Below, piece after piece: positions 1-9,511 of a stretch of 64,000 bases of DNA. The stretch is from contig NZ_SSMQ01000059.1 in assembly GCF_005144585.1 (NCBI RefSeq), forward strand, positions 1 through 64,000. The letters run 5' to 3'. The notes below the pieces were generated by a model, which was given only the letters and a program-made list of their open reading frames with translations, was not told the origin of the DNA and made no database searches. The stretch is from Polyangium fumosum. Its GTDB lineage: Bacteria; Myxococcota_A; Polyangia; Polyangiales; Polyangiaceae. Position 1 is the first letter of the stretch, and each line of letters opens with the position of its first letter. Made by a program: the position numbers and the translations under genes.

Positions 1-1872
1 GTCCCATCGATATCGCCGAGGCGAATGCGGCGCGGGTCGAACTTGTGCGAGTCATCGAACAGCGGCGCCTTGGTCATCTGGACCTTGGCGCCGAACCGCC
101 CTCGCCCGAGGTTCGGCCAGTAGCAGATGCTGCCATTGCGTACGCGCACGATGTCGGGCAAACCGTCCCCGCTCATGTCCGCCACGAAGATCGCCTGCGT
201 CATGTCCGCGAAGACGAGCGTCGGGCTCTTGTCCTCGTCGTAGGTTTTCGGCAGAACCCGCGGCGGCCCCCACCCGCCCTTGCCGAGTGACGGATACCAA
301 AGCTGCACGTGATCCGTCGTAACCAGGATATCGTCGAGCCCATCGCCGGAAAGGTCGATGAAACGGACCCGCGGGTCATTCCAGTTGACGTTCGGCTGCG
401 AAGGGAACGGCATGAACGGCCCCCATCCGCCCTCCGGCGTCCGCTCGTGATAACCCGAGGTTCCCTCCGGTGTGAGCTCCACGAGGCATTGCCGCCCCTC
501 GCTCCCGACGTCGAGGAGCTGCGCTCCTCCGCCCGACGCCATGGCCGGCCGGCTCGCAAGCAGGCGCGCCGGGGCGAGGTGCCCGTCGCCGAGGTTTCGC
601 TTGTAGTAGAACGCCCCCTGCTGCTCGCATAACACGCCGGGAATCCCCTCGCCGTCAAGGTCCACCCAGCGCGCGGACTGCCCATCCACGCCGCCGGGCA
701 GATCATCGAGGCTGCGGGGATCGAGCGATTGGACGGCCGTCTGGAGCGCGGGCAGCGAATAACCGAGTTCGAGCGGCGGCAGCGATTTTTTCGAGTAGCC
801 GCTCTCCGTCTTGATGTATCCTGACTGCGTGACCGACACGAGCCGGACGAGAGCGGGCCCCTCGGCATACGTGAAATCGGTGGATCGCACGAGCACGGGA
901 TCCTCGCCGAGCTCGGGGAAGTGGTGGAACATCAAGGCCCGCCGACAGAGGCGGTACGTGCGAATGTCGAACGTCGATCGGTAGCTCGAAAACGGATCTT
1001 GCCGGCAAGGCCAGGCCGTCTCCTCCACGGGCGTCGGCGCCGCGGCGCCGTGCTCGCCGTAATCGAACACGACCTCGAAGAGGAACGCCTCCGCCTCGAA
1101 GGGCACCGTATTCCCATATCGGATCCTCTTCAGATAGCGGTTGACGACCGGCGCCTCCCCCGAACGCCGTTGCCTCTCGTAGATAACATTCGGCACGTTC
1201 GTGAGATCCTCGGCTTTGTAGTCGTAAACGATGACGTTCCCGAGCGCGTCCTCCGTGCGTTCGAGCAGCCACGAGAAGACCTTGGTCGACGCCCACGGGC
1301 TCACGATCCGAGCCGCCGCGGTCCGGCCGTAGATGCTCGTCACGTTGTCCTTGGTCGTGGCTCTCCAGTAGACGTTTCCGGTCGCCTTCTCCTTGACACG
1401 CTCTATCCGCGCGAAGAGACCTTCGACCCGAGGACGGTACCGCTCGACGCGCTCGTCCTCGTTCTCGAACGTGTCGCGCACCCATTCACCATCTTCGTTC
1501 TTGTCGAGCTTCGGCACGAGGTCTTCCGCCCGACAGGATGAACACGTCGGATTCACGAGCGTCCTCGTACTCGGGCAAGCCACGCTCCGTCTTGCGGGAG
1601 ATCGAGGGCACGGAGAGCCGGAACCCCACACCAAAGGGCCCGTTCCCGCCGCCGGAATCATAGGCCACCGAGAGCTCGGGCCCGAACCCGCCGCGGCCCG
1701 GGGATACTGCAATTGGGACCGTGAGGGATCCCGTGCCGCTCACCAAGCTCGCCGCGAATTTTTCCCCGAGCCCTCGAACCGCACCGCCTCCCTTCGGAAG
1801 CGACGGGCTCGGGGCCTTGACCGCCTCGGGCGCGGTCGTCTTGGGCTTGGGTGCAAAGCCTTTCTGCTCCAT
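1..1872 (-). CDS. SpvB/TcB-type insecticidal toxin complex protein, frameshifted and cut by the left window edge
   Basis: This is the N-terminal part of a TcB/SpvB family protein, the shell component that with TcC encloses the toxic cargo of Tc toxins. The first 114 or so residues contain the family hallmarks GTGSLTVPIAVSPGRGGFGP, FGVGFRLSVPSISRKTERG and ESDVFILSG. The family continues as SG-x-EDLVPKL, but here EDLVPKLDKNEDGEWV is in another frame, so one base is extra or two are missing near 1527-1535. The second frame is then open to position 1. It carries VCBS/FG-GAP-like units such as LSGDGLDDILV and DMSGDGLPDIVRVRNG, ending at DPRRIRLGDIDG. The start at 1872 is preceded by GGAAGGAG. No TcA or TcC gene is visible. 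The frameshift may be a sequencing error or a disabling mutation; family assignment is secure. Confidence 0.85.
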
Positions 1873-2186
1873 GGCGTGCCCTCACTCCTTCCTCTTCCGG
1901 GAAGCGGCCGTTGTGCTTCATGGTCAACGCATGCCAGCCTGGCGCCCGTGATGCTGGCGCCCTTTGAACAGCATGGAACCACGCGCCCTCATTCGTGGAC
2001 GTTATGCCTCGTCTGGTCGATTGTGATTCGCAGATAAGTATCCCTCCGTCCACAGAAATGACCCGGGACGGAGTCGTTCTGGAGGATATGTGGGGACGAT
2101 GTGGTCCGCTTGTCGCCTGACAGGAGCGGCGCTGGACGACAAATCGGCCCTTATTGAGGTGGCGCGCGGGAATCGGGGCCGAGTTG

Positions 2187-2223
2187 CCTCGATGCTCGGA
2201 CGTGAAACGTCCGAGCATCGAGG
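2187..2223. terminator. 17-bp perfect hairpin with 3-nt loop
   Basis: Arm CCTCGATGCTCGGACGT (2187-2203), loop GAA, and its exact reverse complement (2207-2223). It lies between the end of the minus-strand lipoprotein operon and the toxin gene, so it could end transcription of that operon. It lacks a T-tract on either strand, so intrinsic termination is only a guess. It could equally be a protein-binding palindrome or an RNA structure. Confidence 0.45.
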
Positions 2224-2330
2224 TCATTGAGACATCATTTCGCAAGTCAATGCATTCGAGACGCCCGAAAGCTGCCTGCCGCGGCAGGAAGGCCGCTGCA
2301 AGGCCAAGCGCCTCTTCCTCGTTCCTCTGG

Positions 2331-2717
2331 ACTCCGATCACGGACTCGCCGACCCTGATGTCGAAGAGGGAGCACTCCGATCACAGACTCGCCGACCCCG
2401 ATGTCAAAGAGGGGGGACTCCGATCACAGACTCGCCGACTCCGATGTCAAAGAGCGGGGACTCCGATCACAGACTCGCCGACTCCGATGTCGAAGAGGGG
2501 GGACTCCGATCACGGACTCGCCGACTCCGATGTCGAAGAGGGGGGACTCCGATCACGGACTCGCCGACTCCGATGTCGAAGAGGGGGGACTCCGATCACG
2601 GGCTCGCCGACTCCGATGTCGAAGAGGGGGGACTCCGATCACGGGCTCGCCGACTCCGATGTCAAAGAGGGGGGACTCCGATCACGGGCTCGCCGACTCC
2701 GATGTCAAAGAGGGGGG
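2331..2717. repeat. Minisatellite: nine 43-bp tandem repeats
   Basis: Units begin at 2331, 2374, 2417, 2460, 2503, 2546, 2589, 2632 and 2675, each opening with ACTCCGATCACGGACTCGCC or a close variant and closing with TCGAAGAGGGGGG or TCAAAGAGGGGGG. The spacing is exactly 43 bp throughout and variation is limited to a few substitutions, so expansion is recent. 43 is not a multiple of three, so no single reading frame is preserved and coding use is unlikely. There are no spacers, so this is not CRISPR. Confidence 0.95.
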
Positions 2718-2872
2718 GATCTGGAGGGCGCTCCCGAAGATTGTGTTTTCCGCCACGCTGTCGGCGGTACAGGGAAACGCCCGCCTGGCGTCCGGTGGTC
2801 TGGAGGAGGAGATCGAGCGAAGGCCGAGGAGACGGCGCAGGACGGCGGAGCGGCGAGGCCAGGGCGGCGCGA

Positions 2873-5734
2873 TTAGCGCGCCGGCACGATCCGCCAGATC
2901 CCAGCGGGACCCACCACCCATCCGGGCTTCGCCCCCGGCGCGATGACCGCCGCGAGCGCCGCCTCCGGCCCGACCGCGCCCGTGTCCACGCGGCGCAGCG
3001 CCTTGCCGTCCCAGCGCAGGAGCGTCGAGCCGTCTCCCACGATCCACACCTCGTTCGGCCCGGTCGCCGAGACGCCGCGCAGGACAACCGGGTGCCGCCC
3101 GCCGCCCTCGCGCCCGAGGTGGAACGCCTCCACCGTGCTCGCTTTCGCGTGCAGCAGCGCGCCGCCGAGGCCCGCCGCCCACGCCTCGCCGGGTCCCACG
3201 GCCGCCACGGAGAGCAGCGCCCCGTCGGGCCCGCGGTGGTGCGTGAAGGCGCGGCCGTCGAAGCGCACGAGCGTGCCCTCGCCCTCGGGCGACACGCGGC
3301 CCGCCACCAGGACGGTCGTGAGGGCGCCCGCGAACCATACGTCGTCATCAGCGCGGGCCGCCACGTCGGCGTAGGCCGCCGGCGGGAGGCCCGCCACGAG
3401 CCGGACGCCGCGCGGGCCCCAGGTCATCGCGCGGGGGAGGTCGCCGTCGGCCGCAGAGACGGTCCATACCGCGCCCGTCGGCGCGGCCGCGACGGCGAGC
3501 AGGTCCGGCAGGGGCATGGGCTCGGGGGCCGCGCGGCCGCCCTGGAGCCGCAGAAAGCCCTCCGCCGCGAGCGCCGCGCCCTCGCCCGCGGCGACCGGCG
3601 CGAGGCAGTGCTGGCAGCCGAGCGTCTTCGGATTGCGCTCGGTGCATTGCGCGCAGAGGTTGCAGTCGGGCTCGGGCGCATACCAGCAGAAAAAAGGACC
3701 CGGCTTGGGCGCCTCGTAGAGCAGCCGCGCGCGGGCGCCGTCGTATTCGACGATCCGCGCGCCTTCGTGTAGCCAAACGACCCCGCCCGGGCCCTCGGCA
3801 ATGCCGATGGCCGTGCGGAGCGGACGCTGGCCGTCGAGGTCGAGCACCACGCGCTCCAGGCGGTAGGACGGATCGACGCCCGTCACGGGGAGCACGACGC
3901 TCGGCGCGGCGGCCGGCGGAGGGGGCGCGGGTGTGCCTTCGAGATCGGCCGCGGCCCGCGGCTCGGGCGTGACGTGCCAGAGGCCGGCCTCGCCGAAGAG
4001 CCACACGTCGCCGCGGCCGCTCCCGGTGACGGTGAGCTTCTCCGTCGGGTCGACCCCGAGGATGCGCCACCAGCGCGCGCCGTCGAAGTGCGCGACGCCG
4101 CCGAGGAAGCCCGTCGTCCAGACATCGTCGCGGCCGCTGGCCCACGTGGACAGGGCCGGGAGGGGGCCCTCGGGGGGCTCGACGTCGGCGCCTTCGCTGT
4201 GCGCAAGCGCGGAGGCCTCCAGGAGCGCGTCCTCCGGGACGACCCTGGGCGTGACGCCGCGGCCGAACGCGACGCAGACCTCGGGTTCGCTGGTGCAGAG
4301 GACCTCGCGGCCGCCCGCGCCGGATCCATGAAACAACTTCGTCCCGTATTCGATCTCGACCTTCGCGAACGTCGCGACGAGCTCGCGCCGCTCGCGGTAG
4401 GCCGCGCCGTCACGCTCGAGCACGCTCGGGCGCACCACGCCGCCGCCCGCGCGAACGCCGAGGACGAGGAGCGCGCCCGTCGGGCTGCGCGAGAGGCTCT
4501 GGGCGAAGAACCTGCTCGGGCGCGCCGGCTCGCCTTCGGCGAAGACCTCCTTGGGGAACGACATCGACGGCACGCCGAGGTCGGACCAGGCCTTGCCGTC
4601 GTCGTGAAAGAGCCGGCTGTCCTCGCTGGACGGGCCCTGCTCGGCGCGGCCGAGGACCCAGACGTCCCGGGGCCCCATCGCGACGACGGATTGGACGTGG
4701 TGAAAAGGTTGGGCGGCGCCGAGGCCCTGGCGCGCCGCGCGATGGGCCACCGTGGGCTTCCAGGGCGGCGGCGCGGGCGGGTCTTCGCCGGCCCCTTTGC
4801 CCTTCCGTTTGTCGAGGACCCGCACGCCCGCGGGAGGCTCCGCTTTTGCGCCCTCCCGCACGACGCCGCGGTCCACGGCCACGGCCCCTTCGCTCGTGCG
4901 CACGAGGAAGCCGCCCCCTGCTTGGGCTTCGATGCGGTCGACGGAGCCACGCACGCCGAGCTGGTAGAGGGGTTTTCCCGCAGCGTCGAGCGCGAGGAGG
5001 GAGCCGTCGGAGGCGCCGGTGAGCACCGTGCCGTCGATGCCGACCGCGACCTTGCGGTAGACGCCCGACGACGTCGAAAGCGAAGGGAAGCGGCGGACGC
5101 GCACGCTCCACGCGGGCTTGTCCTCCGCTCCGATCCGGGTCACGTGGTCCTCGTCCACGACGGCCACGACGCCGCCGCGCGCGTCGGCCTCGGAGATGTC
5201 GAGCAGGGGGCGCTCCTTCAGGTGGGTTCCATCGGCCGGATCGAGCTCGTGTAGGCGCTGTTTTCCCTTGGCCTGCGAGAGATCAAACGCGAACAGGCGA
5301 GGGCCGCCCGTCCCCGGCGACGCGGGCTTCGTCCCCGCGGGGCCCGGGAGGAAGAGGCGCCAGGTGAAGCTGCTGCTTTCGAGCGGCGTCCTCCAGGTCT
5401 CGCGGCCTTGCTCGTCGAGGCGGAGGGCGGCGATCTTGGACGAGTAATTCGGCCCGGGCACCCTCACGACGGCGAAGGCGCCGCCGTCCGGCGCGCCCAC
5501 GACCGCGACGACCTCGTCGAGAGGCACCTCGTACAGCTTGCTGCCGTCGGGGCCGTACCCGACGACCACCGTTTTTCGCTCGGTGCCCGTGAGCTCGATC
5601 CACGGCAAGGGAGGCGCGGCCACGGGGGCGGCCACGGGCGCTGCGGTCGGCACGAGCGTGGGCGCAGGCGGGGGCGACGGCGGCGCGGCGCTGCACGCGC
5701 TCGCGAGGAGCAGGGGGACGAGGAAACGCTTCAC
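2873..5734 (-). CDS. Large lipoprotein with DxW propeller-like repeats
   Basis: 953 residues starting at GTG, which overlaps the upstream gene's TGA (GTGA), so the two are translationally coupled. A lipoprotein signal ends at Cys14 (LLLASAC) and a Pro/Ala-rich linker follows. The body repeats units such as GPRDVWVLG, GRDDVWTTGFLGGVAHFDG, RGDVWLFGEAGLWHV and GPNEVWIVGDGSTLLRWDG, the DxW-x-G pattern common in myxobacterial beta-propeller-like surface proteins. A cysteine cluster (FFCWYAPEPDCNLCAQCTE, then CQHC) near residue 690 could bind a metal or form disulphides. Function is unknown; an outer-membrane or periplasmic sensor or adhesin is the best guess. Confidence 0.8.
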   Translation of the reverse strand: MKRFLVPLLLASACSAAPPSPPPAPTLVPTAAPVAAPVAAPPLPWIELTGTERKTVVVGYGPDGSKLYEVPLDEVVAVVGAPDGGAFAVVRVPGPNYSSKIAALRLDEQGRETWRTPLESSSFTWRLFLPGPAGTKPASPGTGGPRLFAFDLSQAKGKQRLHELDPADGTHLKERPLLDISEADARGGVVAVVDEDHVTRIGAEDKPAWSVRVRRFPSLSTSSGVYRKVAVGIDGTVLTGASDGSLLALDAAGKPLYQLGVRGSVDRIEAQAGGGFLVRTSEGAVAVDRGVVREGAKAEPPAGVRVLDKRKGKGAGEDPPAPPPWKPTVAHRAARQGLGAAQPFHHVQSVVAMGPRDVWVLGRAEQGPSSEDSRLFHDDGKAWSDLGVPSMSFPKEVFAEGEPARPSRFFAQSLSRSPTGALLVLGVRAGGGVVRPSVLERDGAAYRERRELVATFAKVEIEYGTKLFHGSGAGGREVLCTSEPEVCVAFGRGVTPRVVPEDALLEASALAHSEGADVEPPEGPLPALSTWASGRDDVWTTGFLGGVAHFDGARWWRILGVDPTEKLTVTGSGRGDVWLFGEAGLWHVTPEPRAAADLEGTPAPPPPAAAPSVVLPVTGVDPSYRLERVVLDLDGQRPLRTAIGIAEGPGGVVWLHEGARIVEYDGARARLLYEAPKPGPFFCWYAPEPDCNLCAQCTERNPKTLGCQHCLAPVAAGEGAALAAEGFLRLQGGRAAPEPMPLPDLLAVAAAPTGAVWTVSAADGDLPRAMTWGPRGVRLVAGLPPAAYADVAARADDDVWFAGALTTVLVAGRVSPEGEGTLVRFDGRAFTHHRGPDGALLSVAAVGPGEAWAAGLGGALLHAKASTVEAFHLGREGGGRHPVVLRGVSATGPNEVWIVGDGSTLLRWDGKALRRVDTGAVGPEAALAAVIAPGAKPGWVVGPAGIWRIVPAR

Positions 5735-7050
5735 GGCTTTTGCCCTCCCGACACGCGGAACACGGCGCCCGCGTACTCGTCCTCTTCGTCGCTGTCCGTG
5801 GCTTTTCGCAGCACGACCGAGCGGTCGGAGCCCACGGCCCAGAGCTCACCCGAGGGGCCACGCCACACGTTCTTGATGGCGAGCGGCGGCGCGGCGCGGC
5901 GGAGCGCGGCGCCATCCCAGTGGTAGAGCGCCTTCAGGCCCCAGAGCCAAAAGCCGCGACCGTCGCTCCGCACGGACGTGGCGCCGGGCGTCTCGAAGCG
6001 CTGCCCAGAGCCCTTGTCGGGGTCCCAGCGGAGGAGCTCCTCTTGGTTCTCCTCGACCGCGCCGAGGGCCCACACCCCGTCGTTCGGGTCGACCCAGAGC
6101 TCGTTCATGGACGTGAGCCCCGAGGGCCATGGCGTCCAGGCGAGGCCATTGCCCCGCCACACGAAGCCGTCGTACGTCCAGAGCCAGAGATCCCCGGGCG
6201 AACGCGCCGCGATCTCCGCGCCGGCCGAATACCCCTGGTGCACGTCCTCGGGCAGGGGCACGCGGCGGCCGTCGATGAGGAGCAGGGTCCCGCCGTACCG
6301 ATTGACGAGCACGGCGGGGCCTTCGAGGCGGAGCGAGGCGCCGTCGACGGTCAGCTCGCGGGCGCCCGGGCCGTCGCCGCGCCCGGCCGAGCCGGGGTAG
6401 ACGAGGTCCTCCGACCCTTGCTCGCACGACCAGCGCCCCTTCTTGCCGAGCCGCGACTCCACCATGCTCGCGCGCATGCCGCCGGTCTCCACGAAGGCGC
6501 GGACGATCACGTCGTCGGGCGTGACGCGAATCGAGGACCACGTCGTGACCGGGAGCGCGCAGCTCGGGCCGAAGGGCTGGCAACGCTCGACCGCCTGTTT
6601 CGAGCACATCGCAGGTTGCTTCGCACAGTCGACGAGCGTGCCGCAGCAGCTATCGGTGAAACATCGGGGCGCGCCCCGATCGGCGAGGCGCGCGCCGTCC
6701 CATCGAAAGACGCGACCGTCTGCCGCGAGCATCCACACATCGCGCTCGTCGCGCCCGGCTGCGTCGACGATCGTGGGCGTCTTCGGCGGCAGCACGACGG
6801 GCTCGAATCGGCCGGCGAACGCGGAGATCACGCCTGCGGACAGGTCGAGGGGGAGGGCGGGAAGCTCGTCGTCGTCGAGAAGGCTTCCGCCTTTCAGCGC
6901 GGCGCTCGGCGCTTCGGCTTTGGGGTCGGGCTTTGGCGCGGGCCGCTCCGCCGGGGCAGGGCGGGGCGAGCCGCTGCACGCGAAGAGCGCGACGAGGAGG
7001 GAGGAGGCGAGGGCGCGCGCCGGGGGCGTTGGACCGAAGGGATTCGCCAT
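5731..7050 (-). CDS. Lipoprotein with DxW repeats, first gene of a pair
   Basis: 439 residues from ATG at 7050; a TTG two codons upstream also exists but is less likely. The signal peptide ends at Cys25 (ALFAC), followed by a Pro/Ala/Lys linker. Repeats such as ERDVWMLAADGRVFRWDGAR, PGDLWLWTYDGFVWRGNG, VWALG and SGELWAVGSDRSVVLR resemble those of the next gene, so the two are probably paralogues. A Cys-rich insert with nine cysteines (including CFTDSCCGTLVDC) lies near residues 134-165. The 3' end overlaps the following lipoprotein start. It faces the beta-glucosidase gene across a 156-bp divergent intergenic region. No enzymatic motif is recognised. Confidence 0.8.
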   Translation of the reverse strand: MANPFGPTPPARALASSLLVALFACSGSPRPAPAERPAPKPDPKAEAPSAALKGGSLLDDDELPALPLDLSAGVISAFAGRFEPVVLPPKTPTIVDAAGRDERDVWMLAADGRVFRWDGARLADRGAPRCFTDSCCGTLVDCAKQPAMCSKQAVERCQPFGPSCALPVTTWSSIRVTPDDVIVRAFVETGGMRASMVESRLGKKGRWSCEQGSEDLVYPGSAGRGDGPGARELTVDGASLRLEGPAVLVNRYGGTLLLIDGRRVPLPEDVHQGYSAGAEIAARSPGDLWLWTYDGFVWRGNGLAWTPWPSGLTSMNELWVDPNDGVWALGAVEENQEELLRWDPDKGSGQRFETPGATSVRSDGRGFWLWGLKALYHWDGAALRRAAPPLAIKNVWRGPSGELWAVGSDRSVVLRKATDSDEEDEYAGAVFRVSGGQKP

Positions 7051-7206
7051 GGGCAAAACAGGAAGGTCGACGATCCCCGAAGTTTCGTCAATGCGCTCGT
7101 GAGGCCCCTCCGGCCCGAGGCATTTACGTCCGACCGGGCGCGAGCCATGACCAAGCGTGGTGGGGGGGCAGGGCCAGACGCGGGCGTACGGGCCAAGGGG
7201 GGCGAC

Positions 7207-9465
7207 ATGCAGCGGCGGACGTTCGGAGGAATCGGGCTCGTGCTCCTCGCCTCCCTGCTCGGGTGCGGCGACAGCGCGCAGAACGGGGTGTTTCCGTCGG
7301 GATCCGTGGAGGAGCGGAGGACACGCGCGCTGCTCGATCGCATGACGCTCGAAGAAAAGGTCGGCCAGATGAACCAGTACATCGCGCCGATCTACGCGCA
7401 GAGCCTCGATTCCCCCGATCCCGCCGGAAAGATCGACCCTTTGCTCGCGCAGGGGCTCGTCGGATCGTTCTTGTTCGTCACGGATGCCAGCGAGGCGAAC
7501 GCGCTCCAGGAGAAGGCTTCACGCGCGCGGCTCGGGATTCCGCTGATCTTTGGGATCGACGCGGTGCACGGCCTCGCCCCCGTGCGCGGCGCGACGATCT
7601 TCCCGACGCCGATCGGCATGGCCGCGACGTTCGACGTCGACCTCATGGAGCGCTTTGGCGAGGTCACGGCGCACGAGATGCGGGTGACGGGGATGCATTG
7701 GGCGTTTTCCCCGGTCCTCGACGTGGCGCGGGATCCGCGGTGGGGCCGGACGGCGGAGACGTTCGGCGAGGATCCGTTCGTCGTCGCGGCCATGGGCAGC
7801 GCCCTCGTCCGCGGGTTGCAAGGCCCGGATCGCGCGCATCTCCGGGTCCTCGCTTGCCTCAAGCATTTCCTCGGGCCCGGGTTGCCGCTCGGCGGCCGGA
7901 ACATGGGGCCCATCGAGGTCTCGGAGCGCGCCTTGCGCTCGACGTTTCTCCCGCCCTTCCAGGCCGGCGTGGAGGCGGGGGCGCTCTCCGTGATGGCCGC
8001 GTACAACGACGTCAATGGGGTGCCGAGCCATGTCTCCGAGGAGCTGCTCACGAACGTCCTCCGGCACGAATGGGGGTTTCGGGGGTTCGTCGTGAGCGAC
8101 TGGGAGGGCATCGAGATGCTCCACACGACGCACCACGTGGCGGCGTCGCAGAAGGACGCGATCCGGCAGGCGGTGCTCGCGGGGGTGGACATGCACATGC
8201 ACGGCGAGGGGTTTGCGGAGCCGCTCGTCGAGCTCGTGCGCGAGGGCGCGGTCGGCGCCTGGAGAATCGACGAGGCCGCGGGGCGTATCCTGCGCGTCAA
8301 GCGCGCGCTCGGCCTGTTCGAGCGTCGGTACGTCGACGTGGCGCGCGCCGGCTCCGTGCTCGCGTCGCCGGGGCACCGCAAGGTGGCCCTGGAGGCGGCG
8401 CGGAAATCGATCGTGCTCTTGCGGAACGAGCAGGACCTCCTGCCCTTGCGCAAGAACCTGAAGAAGGTCCTCGTGACGGGGCCCAATGCCGACAATACGG
8501 CCTTGCTCGGCGACTGGACGGCGCCCCAGCCCGCGGAGAACGTGATCACGGTGCTGGAAGGCATTCGCGCGGCGGTCTCGCCGCAGACGGTGGTGCACTT
8601 CGTGGATGCGGGGCGGGTGTTCGAGGAGACGAACGAAGCGATCCAGCGCGCGGCGGACGAGGCCCGCGGCGCCGAGGTGGCCATCGTGGTGCTCGGGGAG
8701 AACGAGACACGCTACGACGACCGCGGCGTGCTCGATCGGCGGCGGCGCGAGCGCACCGGCGGCGAGGGCGCCGATCGCGCCGATCTCACGCTCGTGGGGC
8801 GGCAAATGGATCTCGTCCGCGCGATCGTCGAGACGGGCACGCCGACGGTCGTGGTGCTCGTCAACGGCCGTCCCCTCGCCATCCCCTGGATCGCCGCGAA
8901 CGTCCCCGCCGTGCTCGAAGCCTTCGAGCCGGGCCTCGCCGGCGGCCAGGCCGTCGCGGAGGTGCTCTTCGGCGACGTGAGCCCGAGCGGCCGGCTGCCG
9001 ATCTCGATTCCGCGAAGCGTGGGGCAGTTGCCCGTCCATTACGATCACCCGCGATCGGCCGAGAGCCCTTACGTGGACGAGAGCTTCGAGCCGCTCTACG
9101 GATTCGGCCACGGGCTCAGCTTCACCCGGTTCGTGTATACGGACCTGCAGGTGCCCGAGCGAACGAGGCGAGGGGAGGACGTCGTGATCTCCGTCGTCGT
9201 GCGCAACGCAGGGGCGCGCACGGCCGACGAGGTGGTGCTCCTGTTCGTGCGCGACGTCGTCGCCAGCGTGACCCGGCCCGTGCGCGCGCTGCGCGGCTTT
9301 CAGCGGGTGCACCTCGCCCCGGGGGAACGCCAAGTCGTGCAGTTCCGGCTCCCCTTCGTGTCGCTCGCCGTGCACGATCGGCGCATGGAGCGGGTCGTGG
9401 AGCCGGGGACGTTCGAGGTGTCGATCGGCGGCCTGCGCGGGTCGTGGGTCGTCGAGCGAAAGTGA
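7207..9465 (+). CDS. Glycoside hydrolase family 3 beta-glucosidase, exported lipoprotein
   Basis: 752 residues. The start at 7207 follows a GGGGGG-type ribosome site, and a lipoprotein signal ends at Cys20 (LLGC). The GH3 N-terminal barrel is clear: WGRTAETFGEDPF near residue 179, CLKHFLG (Lys219-His220), and the nucleophile loop GFVVSDWEG with Asp298. The second domain contains VVLGENETRYDD, whose Glu498 is a candidate acid/base residue by position. A C-terminal FnIII-like domain follows GFGHGLSFT. Length fits BglX-like enzymes (about 750). It should remove terminal glucose from beta-glucans or cello-oligosaccharides at the cell surface. Substrate is not determinable from sequence. Confidence 0.95.
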   Translation: MQRRTFGGIGLVLLASLLGCGDSAQNGVFPSGSVEERRTRALLDRMTLEEKVGQMNQYIAPIYAQSLDSPDPAGKIDPLLAQGLVGSFLFVTDASEANALQEKASRARLGIPLIFGIDAVHGLAPVRGATIFPTPIGMAATFDVDLMERFGEVTAHEMRVTGMHWAFSPVLDVARDPRWGRTAETFGEDPFVVAAMGSALVRGLQGPDRAHLRVLACLKHFLGPGLPLGGRNMGPIEVSERALRSTFLPPFQAGVEAGALSVMAAYNDVNGVPSHVSEELLTNVLRHEWGFRGFVVSDWEGIEMLHTTHHVAASQKDAIRQAVLAGVDMHMHGEGFAEPLVELVREGAVGAWRIDEAAGRILRVKRALGLFERRYVDVARAGSVLASPGHRKVALEAARKSIVLLRNEQDLLPLRKNLKKVLVTGPNADNTALLGDWTAPQPAENVITVLEGIRAAVSPQTVVHFVDAGRVFEETNEAIQRAADEARGAEVAIVVLGENETRYDDRGVLDRRRRERTGGEGADRADLTLVGRQMDLVRAIVETGTPTVVVLVNGRPLAIPWIAANVPAVLEAFEPGLAGGQAVAEVLFGDVSPSGRLPISIPRSVGQLPVHYDHPRSAESPYVDESFEPLYGFGHGLSFTRFVYTDLQVPERTRRGEDVVISVVVRNAGARTADEVVLLFVRDVVASVTRPVRALRGFQRVHLAPGERQVVQFRLPFVSLAVHDRRMERVVEPGTFEVSIGGLRGSWVVERK

Positions 9466-9511
9466 CCTCGATCCACGACCCACGGGCCTGCCGCTCGTGT
9501 AGCCTGGCATC

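Larger units (their letters stand above)
1873..2872. other. 1-kb non-coding stretch
   Basis: There is no convincing gene between the toxin gene start and the stop of the 953-residue lipoprotein, both on the minus strand. The stretch holds a strong hairpin (2187-2223) and a 43-bp tandem array (2331-2717), described separately. The remaining sequence (1873-2186, 2224-2330, 2718-2872) shows nothing recognisable. Open frames crossing the array exist only because the repeat unit has no stop codon on the plus strand in any frame. Confidence 0.7.

Noticed and set aside
2331..2717. CRISPR array
   Set aside because: Neither the 43-bp nor the 64-bp repeats have spacers between units, and no cas genes are present.
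2154..3772. Three long overlapping plus-strand open frames across the 43-bp repeats
   Set aside because: The repeat unit has no stop codon in any plus-strand frame and 43 is not a multiple of three, so the frames are artefacts; the last one also runs antisense into a clear lipoprotein gene.
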